This document shows positions 17,406 to 26,310 of a DNA stretch of 64,000 bases, piece after piece. This DNA is from Streptosporangium sp. NBC_01755. GTDB lineage: Bacteria; Actinomycetota; Actinomycetes; Streptosporangiales; Streptosporangiaceae. The stretch's first letter is position 1; every line of letters begins with the position of its first letter. The translations under genes and the position numbers were made by a program. The notes beneath the pieces are model-generated. The model worked only from the letters and a program-made list of their open reading frames with translations, searched no databases and was not told the DNA's origin. The stretch lies in contig NZ_CP109131.1 in the NCBI RefSeq assembly GCF_035917995.1, forward strand, positions 6,448,001 through 6,512,000, in the 5' to 3' direction.

Positions 17406-17462
17406 ATGTCGATGCCCGAATGGGAGAACTTCTGGTTCAAAGACTACTCGCCCGTCCATTAA
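17406..17462 (+). CDS. 18-residue aromatic peptide ORF
   Basis: MSMPEWENFWFKDYSPVH, ended by TAA. GGAGGTGG (17397-17404) sits at near-ideal distance from ATG 17406, and most codons end in G or C, as in real genes of this genome. Five of 18 residues are Trp, Phe or Tyr. It lies 120 bp before the large LAL regulator gene. It may be a regulatory leader peptide or a product in its own right; no maturation enzyme gene is adjacent. Function unknown. Confidence 0.5.
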   Translation: MSMPEWENFWFKDYSPVH

Positions 17463-17582
17463 ATCTCGGATGCGAGCTGATGGGAGCCAGGCTCGGGTTT
17501 CGGGCCGGCCGACCCCCGAAGCACGTTCCCCGCGCCTGACCCATATGCCACGCGGTGACTTGATGGAGCGGGATGGTGACCC

Positions 17583-20348
17583 ATGGCGGGACGGATCTTC
17601 TACGGCGAGGTCACGCCGGTGGGCCGGGAGGTGGAGTTCCGCACGCTGGTGTCCGGGCTGGACAAGGCCGCGGAGGGCGGGGCACGTCTGATGCTGGTGC
17701 GGGGGCCCGCCGGCTCGGGCAAGACCGCCTTGCTGAACGCCCTTGAGCGGTATGCCCGGCGTGTCGGAGTGATGACCATGCGCGGCTCCTGCTCACCCGC
17801 CGGGGCCCGCCTGCCCTGGCGCGCCGCGGAAAGCCTGTTCGGTGGAGCGCTGTTCCACCTGGAAGGCAGCACCGTGCCGCTGTCACACCGGTTGTTCCGG
17901 CGTGTCAGCGAGGCGACCATGTCGGGGCCGGTGGCCGTCATGTTCGACGACGCGCAGTGGTGCGACGAAGAGTCGTTGACCTGGCTGGACTTCCTGATGA
18001 ACCGCGGGCACCATCTGCCATTGTTCGTCCTGCTCGCCCAGCATCGCTCCGGCCTGTCGAACGGGCGGCGGGCGGTTCCCGGTGTCGCCGCGCGTGGGCA
18101 CCGCATCGTCGACCTTTGGCCGCTGTCCGAGGAGGACGCGGGAAGGATGGCCCGGCGGTACTGGGACGCCGTACCGAAAGAGCCGTTCGTCCGCGTGTGC
18201 AGCAGTGCTTGCCGGGGCAATCCGGCACTGCTCGCGCGGCTGTTCAAGCGCCTGAGCAAGGAGGGCGTGCCACCTGACGCCCGGGGCGAGTTCAGGGCCG
18301 CCGAATTCGGAGCCGAGCTCTACGTCGGACATCTGCTGGCGACGCTCGACCGGCAGCCCGAGTACGTGCGCGGCGTCGTGGAGGCCTTCGCGGTGCTGGG
18401 GAACCCCGACGCGGAACTGGTGGGCATGCTGTCCGGGGTCTCCGAGCCGCTGGTAGCCGCCGCGGTCGACATCCTGCGCGATGAGAGGATCATCGACGTC
18501 GGCCTGGCCGAGCTGAACGAGGATCATGTTCGCGCCGCGGTGTTGAGCGGCAGGCCGGCCGCCACGCTCGACCGGCGGCGGGAGCTGGCCGCCAGGCTGC
18601 TCAACGACGGAGGCCGGCCGGCCGAGGAGATCAGTGCGCAACTGGCGCTGCTGCCCGGGCTTCCCGAAACCTGGATGCGGGATGTGCTCCGGGAGGGGGC
18701 ACGCCGTGCCGAGCTGAACGGGGCACCGGAGGTGGCGGCGCGCTACCTGGGCCGGATGGTCGTGGCCGATCCCGCCGACATCGACGCGCAGGCCGACCTC
18801 ACGCGACTGATCGGACATGACGATCCGGCGAGAGCGTACGCGATGCTCTGTGATGGCCTGCGGGAGACCGGCGACGTACGGGGGAGAGCGCGCCTGGCGA
18901 TCCAGCTGGCCAGGGTCGCACCGCCCTTGGGAAGGGAACCGGAGGCGGTCTCGATATTGAACGGCATCCTGGCGGAACTCGACGGCGTGGACACCGAGGA
19001 CCACGAACTGCGGGTGCCGGTCGAGTCGGCGCTGCTGCTGATCGGATGGAACCACAGGTCCACCGCCAAGATGATCTTCGAATGGGCGATGACGATGCGG
19101 ACACCGGAGGTGCCCGTCGAGGGCGAACGCGAACTGCTTGCCGGGCGATCCATGATCTCCGCTATGTCCGGTTCCTCGTCCCGGACCTGCCTGGCGCTGG
19201 CCCGCCAGGCGCTCAGCGGTCCAGATGAAACCTCCTGGGACCGGGCATTCGGTGCCGCCGCGTACGTACTCTCGCTCGCTGACGAGGTTGAGGAAGCGGT
19301 GCAGGTCGTGGACCGGATGATCTCGCGTGGCGCGGAGCACGGGGACACCTGGGGCCAGGTGATGGCCCTGTCCAGGCGGTCGTGGATCCTGGGCGAGGCG
19401 GGTAACCTCGACGGGGCGCTGGTGGACGCGATCAGGGCCATGAAACTGGCGGATGGGCAGCCGTGGTCGAGAAGCGCCACGGCGCCGCGGACGGCTCTGT
19501 CGGCGGTGCTCGCCTGGCGGGGCGACCTCGGCCAAGCCGCTTCCGTGCTCGGCCAGATGACCTCGTCGGCGGTGGAGGATTCTCTCCCCGACTATCCACG
19601 GGTGCTGATGACGAGGTCGTACCTGGCGGCGTCGCGAGGTGACCACGGAGGAGCGCTGTCGTCCCTGACCGACTGTGGCGCGCTGCTCGCCGAGGTCGGC
19701 ATCAGGAATCCGATGTTCGTGCCGTGGTGGCTGGAGGCGGCCTGTCTCCTTGCCGACCTGGGCCGCGGGAACGAGGCGGGGGAGTTCGCCGAGCACGGTG
19801 AGGAACTCGCCGAGGCCTGGGGGAACGCGTCCGCCCGAGGGCTCGCCCTGCTGGCGAGGGGGGCGGCCGCCGAGGGGAGCGATGGGGTGGAGACGCTCAC
19901 CGAGGCGGTGGAGACACTGACGGGGACCCAGGCGCGCTGGTATCTGGTCCGGGCCGAAAGCATGCTCGGCGAGGCGCTGCTGCGGATGGACGATCGCGAG
20001 GGTGCCCGCGGGCATTTTCGCCGCGCCGTGCATTTGTCGGTGCGGTGCGGATTTCGCGGGCTGGCCGAGAAGGCCCGCGGCCGGCTCGTCGCCGCGGGCG
20101 GCCGGATGTACCGGGGGACCGGTGGAGTCAAGAACGTACTGACCACGGGAGAGAGGCGCGTCGCGGAACTCGCGGCGACCGGCGCGACCAACCAGGAGAT
20201 CGCCCAGACCCTGCGCATCACGCTGCGCACTGTCGAGACCCATCTCACCAGCGTCTTTCGCAAGCTGGATGTGAGTGGCCGAGCGGATCTGGGGTGGGCA
20301 CTGGAAACGCTGGGCAGAGCGGGCCGGATCACGCCGACGGTCAGATGA
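17583..20348 (+). CDS. LAL-family (large ATP-binding LuxR) transcriptional regulator
   Basis: 921 residues. An N-terminal AAA/STAND ATPase has Walker A GPAGSGKT (41-48) and Walker B VAVMFDDAQWCD (about 117-128), followed by a long TPR-like helical region (about 330-830). The C-terminal LuxR HTH (about 850-910) reads TTGERRVAELAATGATNQEI then RTVETHLTSVFRKLDV. Length and layout match NysRI-III/AmphRI-III and PikD-type pathway activators. It is the first of three such genes here; the carboxyltransferase and DUF742 genes separate it from the other two. Presumed activator of polyene genes. Confidence 0.93.
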   Translation: MAGRIFYGEVTPVGREVEFRTLVSGLDKAAEGGARLMLVRGPAGSGKTALLNALERYARRVGVMTMRGSCSPAGARLPWRAAESLFGGALFHLEGSTVPLSHRLFRRVSEATMSGPVAVMFDDAQWCDEESLTWLDFLMNRGHHLPLFVLLAQHRSGLSNGRRAVPGVAARGHRIVDLWPLSEEDAGRMARRYWDAVPKEPFVRVCSSACRGNPALLARLFKRLSKEGVPPDARGEFRAAEFGAELYVGHLLATLDRQPEYVRGVVEAFAVLGNPDAELVGMLSGVSEPLVAAAVDILRDERIIDVGLAELNEDHVRAAVLSGRPAATLDRRRELAARLLNDGGRPAEEISAQLALLPGLPETWMRDVLREGARRAELNGAPEVAARYLGRMVVADPADIDAQADLTRLIGHDDPARAYAMLCDGLRETGDVRGRARLAIQLARVAPPLGREPEAVSILNGILAELDGVDTEDHELRVPVESALLLIGWNHRSTAKMIFEWAMTMRTPEVPVEGERELLAGRSMISAMSGSSSRTCLALARQALSGPDETSWDRAFGAAAYVLSLADEVEEAVQVVDRMISRGAEHGDTWGQVMALSRRSWILGEAGNLDGALVDAIRAMKLADGQPWSRSATAPRTALSAVLAWRGDLGQAASVLGQMTSSAVEDSLPDYPRVLMTRSYLAASRGDHGGALSSLTDCGALLAEVGIRNPMFVPWWLEAACLLADLGRGNEAGEFAEHGEELAEAWGNASARGLALLARGAAAEGSDGVETLTEAVETLTGTQARWYLVRAESMLGEALLRMDDREGARGHFRRAVHLSVRCGFRGLAEKARGRLVAAGGRMYRGTGGVKNVLTTGERRVAELAATGATNQEIAQTLRITLRTVETHLTSVFRKLDVSGRADLGWALETLGRAGRITPTVR

Positions 20349-20652
20349 CGCGCGGGCCGGGCCGGCTTGACCGATGTGTGATCAGAAGTTGACTCGCCGT
20401 GTCATCTACCGGGGCCGCCGGTGCGACGACAGTCGTTATACAAGGCACTTCCCCCTGCTGGGGAATTCGCAGAATACTAAGCAAACACCTAGGAATTCGG
20501 TGAGGACAATCAGCAGACCCCGCAGGGGCGACGGCCGCGCGACGAAATCGCGGGGGGTGACGGATGGCGATGATCTCAGGGGGGTGCTCATCTTCAATCA
20601 TCGCACGATCTCGATGCCAGATGATCTTTCGAGAGTAGGTGAGATCCCCGCG
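20349..20652. other. Intergenic region before the DUF742 gene
   Basis: 304 bp, AT-richer than its surroundings, holding a candidate PAS-LuxR half box at 20458-20473 and a second GGAATTC element near 20491. The first good start downstream is ATG 20653. No coding signal. Confidence 0.45.
20458..20473 (+). promoter_or_regulatory. Candidate PAS-LuxR (PimM-type) box, half match
   Basis: CTGGGGAATTCGCAGA against the published PimM-type operator CTVGGGAWWTCCCBAG: the first 11 positions all match and 12 of 16 match overall. It lies about 180 bp upstream of the DUF742 gene start. Confidence 0.4.
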
Positions 20653-21366
20653 ATGTCCATCAGCAGGAGGCGACGACGGCGAGACGCCGACAAACCGAAG
20701 TACCATTCTTCCGCCTTCGGCGGCTGGGGTGACTACAGGCTCTGGGCCGAGAACCAGTTTCTGCCCAAGCCCGTGGAAGAAGTGGAAGAGGAGGACGACG
20801 ACACTCAGGATGTCGAGGCGGACGACGACACACGGGATGTCGAGGCGGCCGTCGTCGACGTCGGCCGGGAAGAAGCGCACGACGACCCGGAGGAGTTCTG
20901 GGCCGATGTCGACGATCACCACGTCGGGATCTCCCCGGATACGGTGCCTCGTGTCAGCCCCGCACCGATACCGGCCCCGGACTGGCCGCCACCGTACCCC
21001 GCGCCGTACCAGCAGGACTCGCGGCCGGTCGGACCACGGCCGTACGTGCTCACCGGGGGGCGTACGAGCGGTGATGGTCTGCTGCGCATGGACTCGCTGA
21101 TCTCGGTGACGCCGACGGGCATGCTGAGCGTCGACAATCCCGCGCTGTCTCCGGAGTATCGCTGGATCTGCGACATGTGCCAGGAGCCCATGGCCGTGAT
21201 CGAGATCGCGGGGCGCATCAGGGCGCCGCTCGGGGTGGCCATCGTCCTGATCAGTGACGCGATCGGCTGGAACCTGCTCAGGGTGCATTCCCCCGCCGAG
21301 GTCGACGGTCAGCCGTCCATCGAGGTGATCGCGCGCGTGCACGAAGGGCTGCGCCGGCTGCGCTGA
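20653..21366 (+). CDS. DUF742 domain protein with acidic linker
   Basis: 237 residues from ATG 20653. The start is basic (SISRRRRRRDADKPK), followed by a strongly acidic stretch (about 40-75, EEVEEEDDDTQDVEADDDT), a Pro-rich linker (about 100-120), and the DUF742 domain at the C-terminus (RPYVLTGGRT, PEYRWICDMCQEPMAVIEIA, RIRAPLGVAIVLISDAIGWN). DUF742 proteins usually occur in conservons with a sensor kinase, a Roadblock protein and a small GTPase. None of those partners is here, and this copy sits among polyene regulators. Start uncertain: the open frame extends further upstream. Confidence 0.75.
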   Translation: MSISRRRRRRDADKPKYHSSAFGGWGDYRLWAENQFLPKPVEEVEEEDDDTQDVEADDDTRDVEAAVVDVGREEAHDDPEEFWADVDDHHVGISPDTVPRVSPAPIPAPDWPPPYPAPYQQDSRPVGPRPYVLTGGRTSGDGLLRMDSLISVTPTGMLSVDNPALSPEYRWICDMCQEPMAVIEIAGRIRAPLGVAIVLISDAIGWNLLRVHSPAEVDGQPSIEVIARVHEGLRRLR

Positions 21367-21458
21367 CGCGAGGCGTTCGCAGGCCGATCGGGGGGGCCGC
21401 GGCGCATGCGAGGAGGGGACGTGCGGGCACCGGCCGTTCCGGGATCGGGCGGCCAAGA

Positions 21459-21474
21459 CTAGGGGTTTTCCCGG
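21459..21474 (+). promoter_or_regulatory. Candidate PAS-LuxR (PimM-type) box upstream of the carboxyltransferase
   Basis: CTAGGGGTTTTCCCGG matches CTVGGGAWWTCCCBAG at 13 of 16 positions and keeps the dyad. It ends 54 bp before the carboxyltransferase start codon, a normal activator position. Confidence 0.5.
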
Positions 21475-21528
21475 CGCCGCCGCTGTTCACTTACGGTTCG
21501 GACAACGGGCGATTCGCAGAGGTGAGCG

Positions 21529-22965
21529 ATGACATTTCCCTCAGTGGCTGTGGCGGACCGAGATGAGTCGTCCCTTGACCATCGCGACCCGACGGTTCGG
21601 ATGTCTCGGCTGTTGGATCCAGACTCGCTTGAGATCATCCACCGGCGCGAAGGCGTGGGGGTGGTGGTCGCCTATGGACGGGTCAACGGTGTGAGAGTGG
21701 TGGTCTACTGCACCGACGCCACGCTGAAGGGCGGCGCGATCGGGGTCGACGAGTGCCCGCTGATCGCCGACGCCATTGATCTCGCGGTGCGCGAACGTTG
21801 CCCGGTGATCGGTGTGTGGCACTCCGGCGGCGCGAAGCTCCACGAAGGCGTGTCGGCGATGCACGAGATCGGGGAGATGTTCGCCGCGATGGTCCGTGCC
21901 TCGGGCGAGATCCCGCAACTGTCCGTCGTGCTCGGTCCCGCGGCGGGCGGCGCGGCCTATGGTCCGGCGCTGACCGACATCGTGATCATGTCTGATGCCG
22001 CCCGCGTCTTCATCACCGGTCCGGACATCGTCCGATCGGTCACCGGCGAGCAGATCGACATGGAGAGCCTCGGCGGGCCGGACGCGCACAGCCGGAAGTC
22101 CGGGGTGGCTCACATCGGCACGGACTCCGAGGAGGCGGCCTTCGCCCGCGCCCGTCAGCTCGTCACGCTGCTGGCGAAGCCGGGATTCGTCGACCTGGAT
22201 TCGGTGCGCGAGGAAATGCCGCTGCGCCACCTGCTCCCCGACTCACCCCGGCGCGCGTACGATGTGCGCCCGCTGGTCAAGGCGATCCTGGACGAGGAGA
22301 ACGGAGAGTCGGGATTCGTCGAGTTGCAGCCCAGGTGGGCGCCGAACATGGTGATCGGGTTCGGCCGGCTCGCCGGGCGGACGGTAGGGGTGATCGCGAA
22401 CAATCCGCTGCGCAAAGGCGGTTGCCTCGACTCGCTGTCTTCGGATAAGACCTCCAGGTTCGTCCGGATGTGCGACTCGTTCGGCGTGCCCCTGCTCGTG
22501 CTGGTCGACGTCCCCGGCTACCTGCCCGGCGTCGGGCAGGAGTGGGAGGGCGTGGTCCGCCGAGGAGCGAAGCTGCTGCACGCGTTCGCCGAGGCCAGCG
22601 TTCCACGGTTCACGCTGGTCACGCGCAAGTCCTACGGTGGCGCCTACATCGCGATGAACTCCCGGTCTCTCGGTGCCACCACCGTATTCGCGTGGCCGGA
22701 GGCCGAGGTGGCGATCATGGGTGCGAAGGCGGCGGTGGAGATCCTGCACCGCAAGAAGCTCGCCGCTGCGGCACCGGACGAGCGCGAGGAACTGCTGTCC
22801 AGCCTGGCCGCGGAGCACGAGAAGATCGCGGGGGGTGTGGCCAGGGCGGTGAGCATCGGCGTCGTCGACGAGGTGATCGACCCGGCGCACACCCGGCTGC
22901 GGCTCGGCGAGGCGCTGGCCGCCGCTCCGGCACGCCGAGGCCGCCACACCAACATCCCCCTGTAA
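21529..22965 (+). CDS. Acyl-CoA carboxylase carboxyltransferase (beta) subunit
   Basis: 478 residues, crotonase-like carboxyltransferase of the PccB/AccD family. The first half has WHSGGAKLHEGVSAMHEIGE and VLGPAAGGAAYGPALTD with VFITGPDIVRSVTGEQID; the second half has RLAGRTVGVIANNPLRKGG, VLVDVPGYLPGVGQEWEGVV and TRKSYGGAYIAMNS. It transfers CO2 from biotin to acetyl-, propionyl- or a longer acyl-CoA to make PKS extender units. It is shorter than housekeeping PccB (about 520-530). The biotin-carrying alpha subunit is not in the window and would be supplied by the host. Start ATG 21529 has GAGGTGAG upstream. Confidence 0.92.
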   Translation: MTFPSVAVADRDESSLDHRDPTVRMSRLLDPDSLEIIHRREGVGVVVAYGRVNGVRVVVYCTDATLKGGAIGVDECPLIADAIDLAVRERCPVIGVWHSGGAKLHEGVSAMHEIGEMFAAMVRASGEIPQLSVVLGPAAGGAAYGPALTDIVIMSDAARVFITGPDIVRSVTGEQIDMESLGGPDAHSRKSGVAHIGTDSEEAAFARARQLVTLLAKPGFVDLDSVREEMPLRHLLPDSPRRAYDVRPLVKAILDEENGESGFVELQPRWAPNMVIGFGRLAGRTVGVIANNPLRKGGCLDSLSSDKTSRFVRMCDSFGVPLLVLVDVPGYLPGVGQEWEGVVRRGAKLLHAFAEASVPRFTLVTRKSYGGAYIAMNSRSLGATTVFAWPEAEVAIMGAKAAVEILHRKKLAAAAPDEREELLSSLAAEHEKIAGGVARAVSIGVVDEVIDPAHTRLRLGEALAAAPARRGRHTNIPL

Positions 22966-23275
22966 GCCAGGTCGTCGGCACCCTGCCGTGCCGACCCGGC
23001 GTGGGGTCGCCCGGGGTGCCCCTGCCTCCCCCTGCGCCCCCTCTGTCCCTCCTGCTCGTCCTCCGGGAGGCGTCCGCTTCCCGGAGACGCCGTCCCCGTG
23101 TTCCCGGTCGCCGCTAGGAGAAGCGGACAGACCATCGAACACAGGTAAATAAAGACAATCACAGGCAAATCCAAGGTAAACGCTTGTAAACCAACATGGT
23201 GGTGATTAAGGTCTCCTCAGTGGGCGATCGGAGTGCTTGAGATCAGGCACGTGCGTCGTCGATTCGAGGTGCGAA
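22966..23275. other. Intergenic region with AT-rich repeats
   Basis: 310 bp between the carboxyltransferase and the small ORF before the second LAL regulator. A GC-rich first half gives way to an AT-rich stretch (23128-23215) with phased GGTAAA-like repeats, listed separately. Likely the promoter of the second regulator unit. Confidence 0.5.
23144..23190. repeat. Helically phased GGTAAA-like direct repeats
   Basis: GGTAAA at 23144, GGCAAA at 23164, GGTAAA at 23175 and TGTAAA at 23185, spaced 20, 11 and 10 bp, so all copies face one side of the helix. They lie in an AT-rich promoter-like stretch before the second LAL unit and may be an activator array. Confidence 0.45.
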
Positions 23276-23503
23276 ATGTTCAGCGATACCGGACACAGGG
23301 TCGAAGCCAAGGTCACGGTCGGATCGGTTGGGCTGAACGGCGGAGTTCTTGTGCCCCTCCATGGCGCTGATGCGCCCGTGGTCGAGGCTCCGAACCTTCG
23401 CCGGAGGGCTTCGGTCTGTTCTCGTGCCATGGCAGGCTCCGGCAGGGGTTCCGAAACGGTCTCGTCGACCGTGGGCGAACCGGTGTCGAGCACACGGTGT
23501 TAG
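23276..23503 (+). CDS. Small ORF overlapping the second LAL gene
   Basis: 75 residues from ATG 23276 (MFSDTGHRVEAKVTVGSVGL), with GAGGTG a few bases upstream. Its TAG stop (23501-23503) overlaps the GTG start region of the LAL gene at 23497, so translational coupling is possible; that LAL start has no good ribosome site of its own. Third-position GC is only moderate, so it could be a leader ORF rather than a functional protein. No domain recognised. Confidence 0.4.
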   Translation: MFSDTGHRVEAKVTVGSVGLNGGVLVPLHGADAPVVEAPNLRRRASVCSRAMAGSGRGSETVSSTVGEPVSSTRC

Positions 23504-26307
23504 CGGAGGGGCCGCACGGGCCGACACGCACGTGGTCGGCGGGTGTCACCGAGCGAGGCGCTCGCTGGAGGGACGACGCACCGGAGTTCCTGGCCGACCG
23601 GGAGAGGCAGATAAGCCTGCTGGGCAAGCAGGTGACCGTGCTCCGGCGCGGCCGGCCGGGTGTGGTGACCGTGCTCGGAGAGCCGGGTATGGGAAGGAGC
23701 GCCCTGCTCAGGGTGGTCGTCGCCCGCGCCAGGGAGGCCGGCTTGCTGGCCGTCCTCGCCCGCTGCTCGCCCGCCGAGGCCGATCTCCGCTACAGTGTGC
23801 TCTCGCAGATCACCGCCGGATTGGCCGGCGCCGGATATCCGGCCTTCGCGCGGCGGTTGTGGGCGGAGGAGCAGCCGGCCGCGACCTTGATTCCGGCGCT
23901 GTGCGGGGAGTTCGTGGCGCTCGCCAGAAACCGCCCGTTGCTGATCGCCCTGGACGATGCCCGGTGGGCGGACGAGGGATCGAAGGCATGGCTGGCGGCC
24001 ATGACGCACCGGCTGCGATACGCCCCGATACTCCTGGTTCAGGCCGGTGCTCCCGGCGAAGGCTGTGCGGTCGGACCGGTCACCGAGCCCGGATCGGTGC
24101 CCCGCAGCGTGATCCATGTGCCGCCGCTGCGCGAGCACGGAGTCTGGCAGGTGATCGTCTCCCGGTACGCCGGGCACGTCGACGGAGCATTCGTGGCCGC
24201 GGCCACCGAGGCCACGGGGGGCAGCCCGGCGGCCCTGCTCGCCGTACTGGATCATTTCGTGGGCGCCTCCCTGCCGCCTGTCGCGCGGTACGTCCCGGTC
24301 CTGCTGGAGCGGGCCGCAGAGGTGAGCGGCGACCGGGTGGCGACGGTCATCTCCCGTCTGCCCGCGGACGCGCTCGCGCTACTTCTCGTGATGGCGGTCT
24401 GCGGGGACGGCCTCGATTTCGACCTGCTCACATCCCTGGCGCCGCTGAGGACGATGTCCTCCGAACAGGCACTGTCCGTCCTCGTACGACTGGGTCTGGT
24501 GACCGACGGGAAAGAGCCGCGGCCGGCCGGCCCTCTCGTCGCCGACAAGGCGCTGGCCGGGATGGAGGTCGGGGAGCGGCAGGCACTGGCGATGCGCGCC
24601 GTCCAGCTCGGCTACCGGGCGGCGATTCCAGAGGAACGGCTGGCCCGGTTGCTGCTCAACACCCGGCCGGTCGGTGCCGAGTGGGTGGTGAGCCTCCTGA
24701 GCCGGGTGGCCACGCAGCGCCGTCTCGACGGGGATCACGAGGGCGCCGCGGCCCTGCTCGGCCGAGCGCTCCGGGAACCGGTGAGGGACGAGCAGCGGCA
24801 ACGGCTGCTCATCGAGCTCGCGATGATGGAGGTGGACCGCAGCTCGGAGACGAGCGACCGGCGACTGCAGCAGGTGCTGCTGAACAGCGGAACCGAGGTG
24901 CCGGTTGTGGAACTCGTCCGGGCGGCCGATCTGCTCGCCTCAAGAGGCGACGCGTCCGCCACGTACCGCGCGGTCGCGACGGCCTACGCGCGGCGAGAGG
25001 CGGGTGGAGCGGACCTCGGGTCGCTGGCGGCCATCGGCTGGCTCGCGGAGAACGACTGCACGATCGACGACTCGGCACTGCCCGTGCACTCGTTCCCGGA
25101 CCCGTCCGACCAGCCGGGAGATCCTGTGCGGGCGGGCATCGCGGCCTGGATGCTGGCCATCCGGGGTAAGCGCCTGCCCCGGGTGCGGGAACTGGCCAGG
25201 ACGGCCTTCCAGGTCAGGGGCGAGGACCAGCCGTTCGGCCCGAGGATCCACGCGGCCAAGGCGCTACTCCTGGCCGACGAGGTCGCCGAGGCGGTGATCG
25301 GGCTGGACGAGGTCCTGGCCGACGCCCGACGCTGCGGCGCACGGGCACCGGCCGCGCTGGCGCTGATCCATCGCGGCCGATGCGAGATACGGCGGGGCAA
25401 CCTCGGGCAGGCGGCGTGTGACTTCGAGGCGGCACGGGCGGAGTTGCCGCTCACCTCGTGGCATCCACGACTGGTTCCCTTCCTCGTCGCGATGGAGGCG
25501 TACCTGCATCTCGCCGGCGGGTCCGTGGAAAAAGCCGAGCAGTCGCTGGCTTTTGAGTTTCCCTCGGGAGCGGACCAGGGCGCGGCCTGGGCGGTGCTGC
25601 TGTACATGCGTGCCAGAGTGCGCATGGAACTGGCCGACCCAAAGACCGCGCTGCGCGACATCAACGAGTCCGGGCGTGTACTGCTGGCCAGGGGCTGGAC
25701 GAATCCCGCGGTGCTGCCGTGGCGATCGGTGGGCGCCGCGGCGCACAGCGCGTGCGGGAATGCCGAGGCCGCCAGGCGGCTGGCGATGGAGGCGGTGGAG
25801 CGGGCCCGGGAGTGGGGCGCCCCCAGCGCACTGGGGATGGCGCATCTGTGCGCGTCACGCGTGCTGAACGGTGCCGAGGCGATGAGTGAACTCGAACACG
25901 CCGTGCGGGTTCTGCGAGACTCGGTGTCGCGCGACTGCTACGCGATGGCGTCGGCCGAGCTGGTCGCGGCGTCGGCGGTGGCGAGGAAACACGCCGGGAC
26001 ACCGAGTCTGACGGAGGCAGCAATGAAGAAGATCGACATGCCTCCCGGTGGGCTCACCGAGCGGTCCCGGCGCCCTGCCACGAAGGCTGTCGAAACGAGG
26101 TACCTGCTGACCAGCCAGGAGGAACGGGTCGCGGGGCTGATCGCCGCAGGCCACTCGAACACCTACATCGCAAGCATCCTGTCGGTGAGCGTCCGAACCG
26201 TGGAGCTGCGGCTGACCGCGATCTATCGCAAGCTCGCCGTCACCAACCGTAACGAGCTCGCCTCGCTCCTGGCCTCGATCCCGGCACCCCGAAACATGGG
26301 GGACTGA
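23497..26307 (+). CDS. LAL-family regulator with altered Walker A
   Basis: 936 residues. ATPase domain: FLADRERQISLL, Walker A GEPGMGRS (61-68) with Arg67 where Lys is expected, Walker B PLLIALDDARWAD. A long helical-repeat middle is followed by a C-terminal LuxR HTH (about 868-930: TSQEERVAGLIAAGHSNTYI then RTVELRLTAIYRKLAV). The Lys-to-Arg change suggests poor ATP hydrolysis. The only upstream start is GTG 23497 with a weak ribosome site, and codon 2 is TTA, the rare leucine codon read by bldA tRNA. The third LAL gene starts 3 bp after its stop, so the two are cotranslated. Family as in NysRII/AmphRII; pathway activator inferred. Confidence 0.9.
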   Translation: MLAEGPHGPTRTWSAGVTERGARWRDDAPEFLADRERQISLLGKQVTVLRRGRPGVVTVLGEPGMGRSALLRVVVARAREAGLLAVLARCSPAEADLRYSVLSQITAGLAGAGYPAFARRLWAEEQPAATLIPALCGEFVALARNRPLLIALDDARWADEGSKAWLAAMTHRLRYAPILLVQAGAPGEGCAVGPVTEPGSVPRSVIHVPPLREHGVWQVIVSRYAGHVDGAFVAAATEATGGSPAALLAVLDHFVGASLPPVARYVPVLLERAAEVSGDRVATVISRLPADALALLLVMAVCGDGLDFDLLTSLAPLRTMSSEQALSVLVRLGLVTDGKEPRPAGPLVADKALAGMEVGERQALAMRAVQLGYRAAIPEERLARLLLNTRPVGAEWVVSLLSRVATQRRLDGDHEGAAALLGRALREPVRDEQRQRLLIELAMMEVDRSSETSDRRLQQVLLNSGTEVPVVELVRAADLLASRGDASATYRAVATAYARREAGGADLGSLAAIGWLAENDCTIDDSALPVHSFPDPSDQPGDPVRAGIAAWMLAIRGKRLPRVRELARTAFQVRGEDQPFGPRIHAAKALLLADEVAEAVIGLDEVLADARRCGARAPAALALIHRGRCEIRRGNLGQAACDFEAARAELPLTSWHPRLVPFLVAMEAYLHLAGGSVEKAEQSLAFEFPSGADQGAAWAVLLYMRARVRMELADPKTALRDINESGRVLLARGWTNPAVLPWRSVGAAAHSACGNAEAARRLAMEAVERAREWGAPSALGMAHLCASRVLNGAEAMSELEHAVRVLRDSVSRDCYAMASAELVAASAVARKHAGTPSLTEAAMKKIDMPPGGLTERSRRPATKAVETRYLLTSQEERVAGLIAAGHSNTYIASILSVSVRTVELRLTAIYRKLAVTNRNELASLLASIPAPRNMGD

Positions 26308-26310
26308 GCC

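Noticed and set aside
20487-20503. Second PAS-LuxR box (CTAGGAATTCGGTGAG)
   Set aside because: It needs a one-base gap to fit the consensus; too weak to claim as a site.
23349-25169. Long forward frame overlapping the second LAL regulator
   Set aside because: Gly/Arg/Ala-rich frame-shifted shadow of the LAL gene, without motifs.
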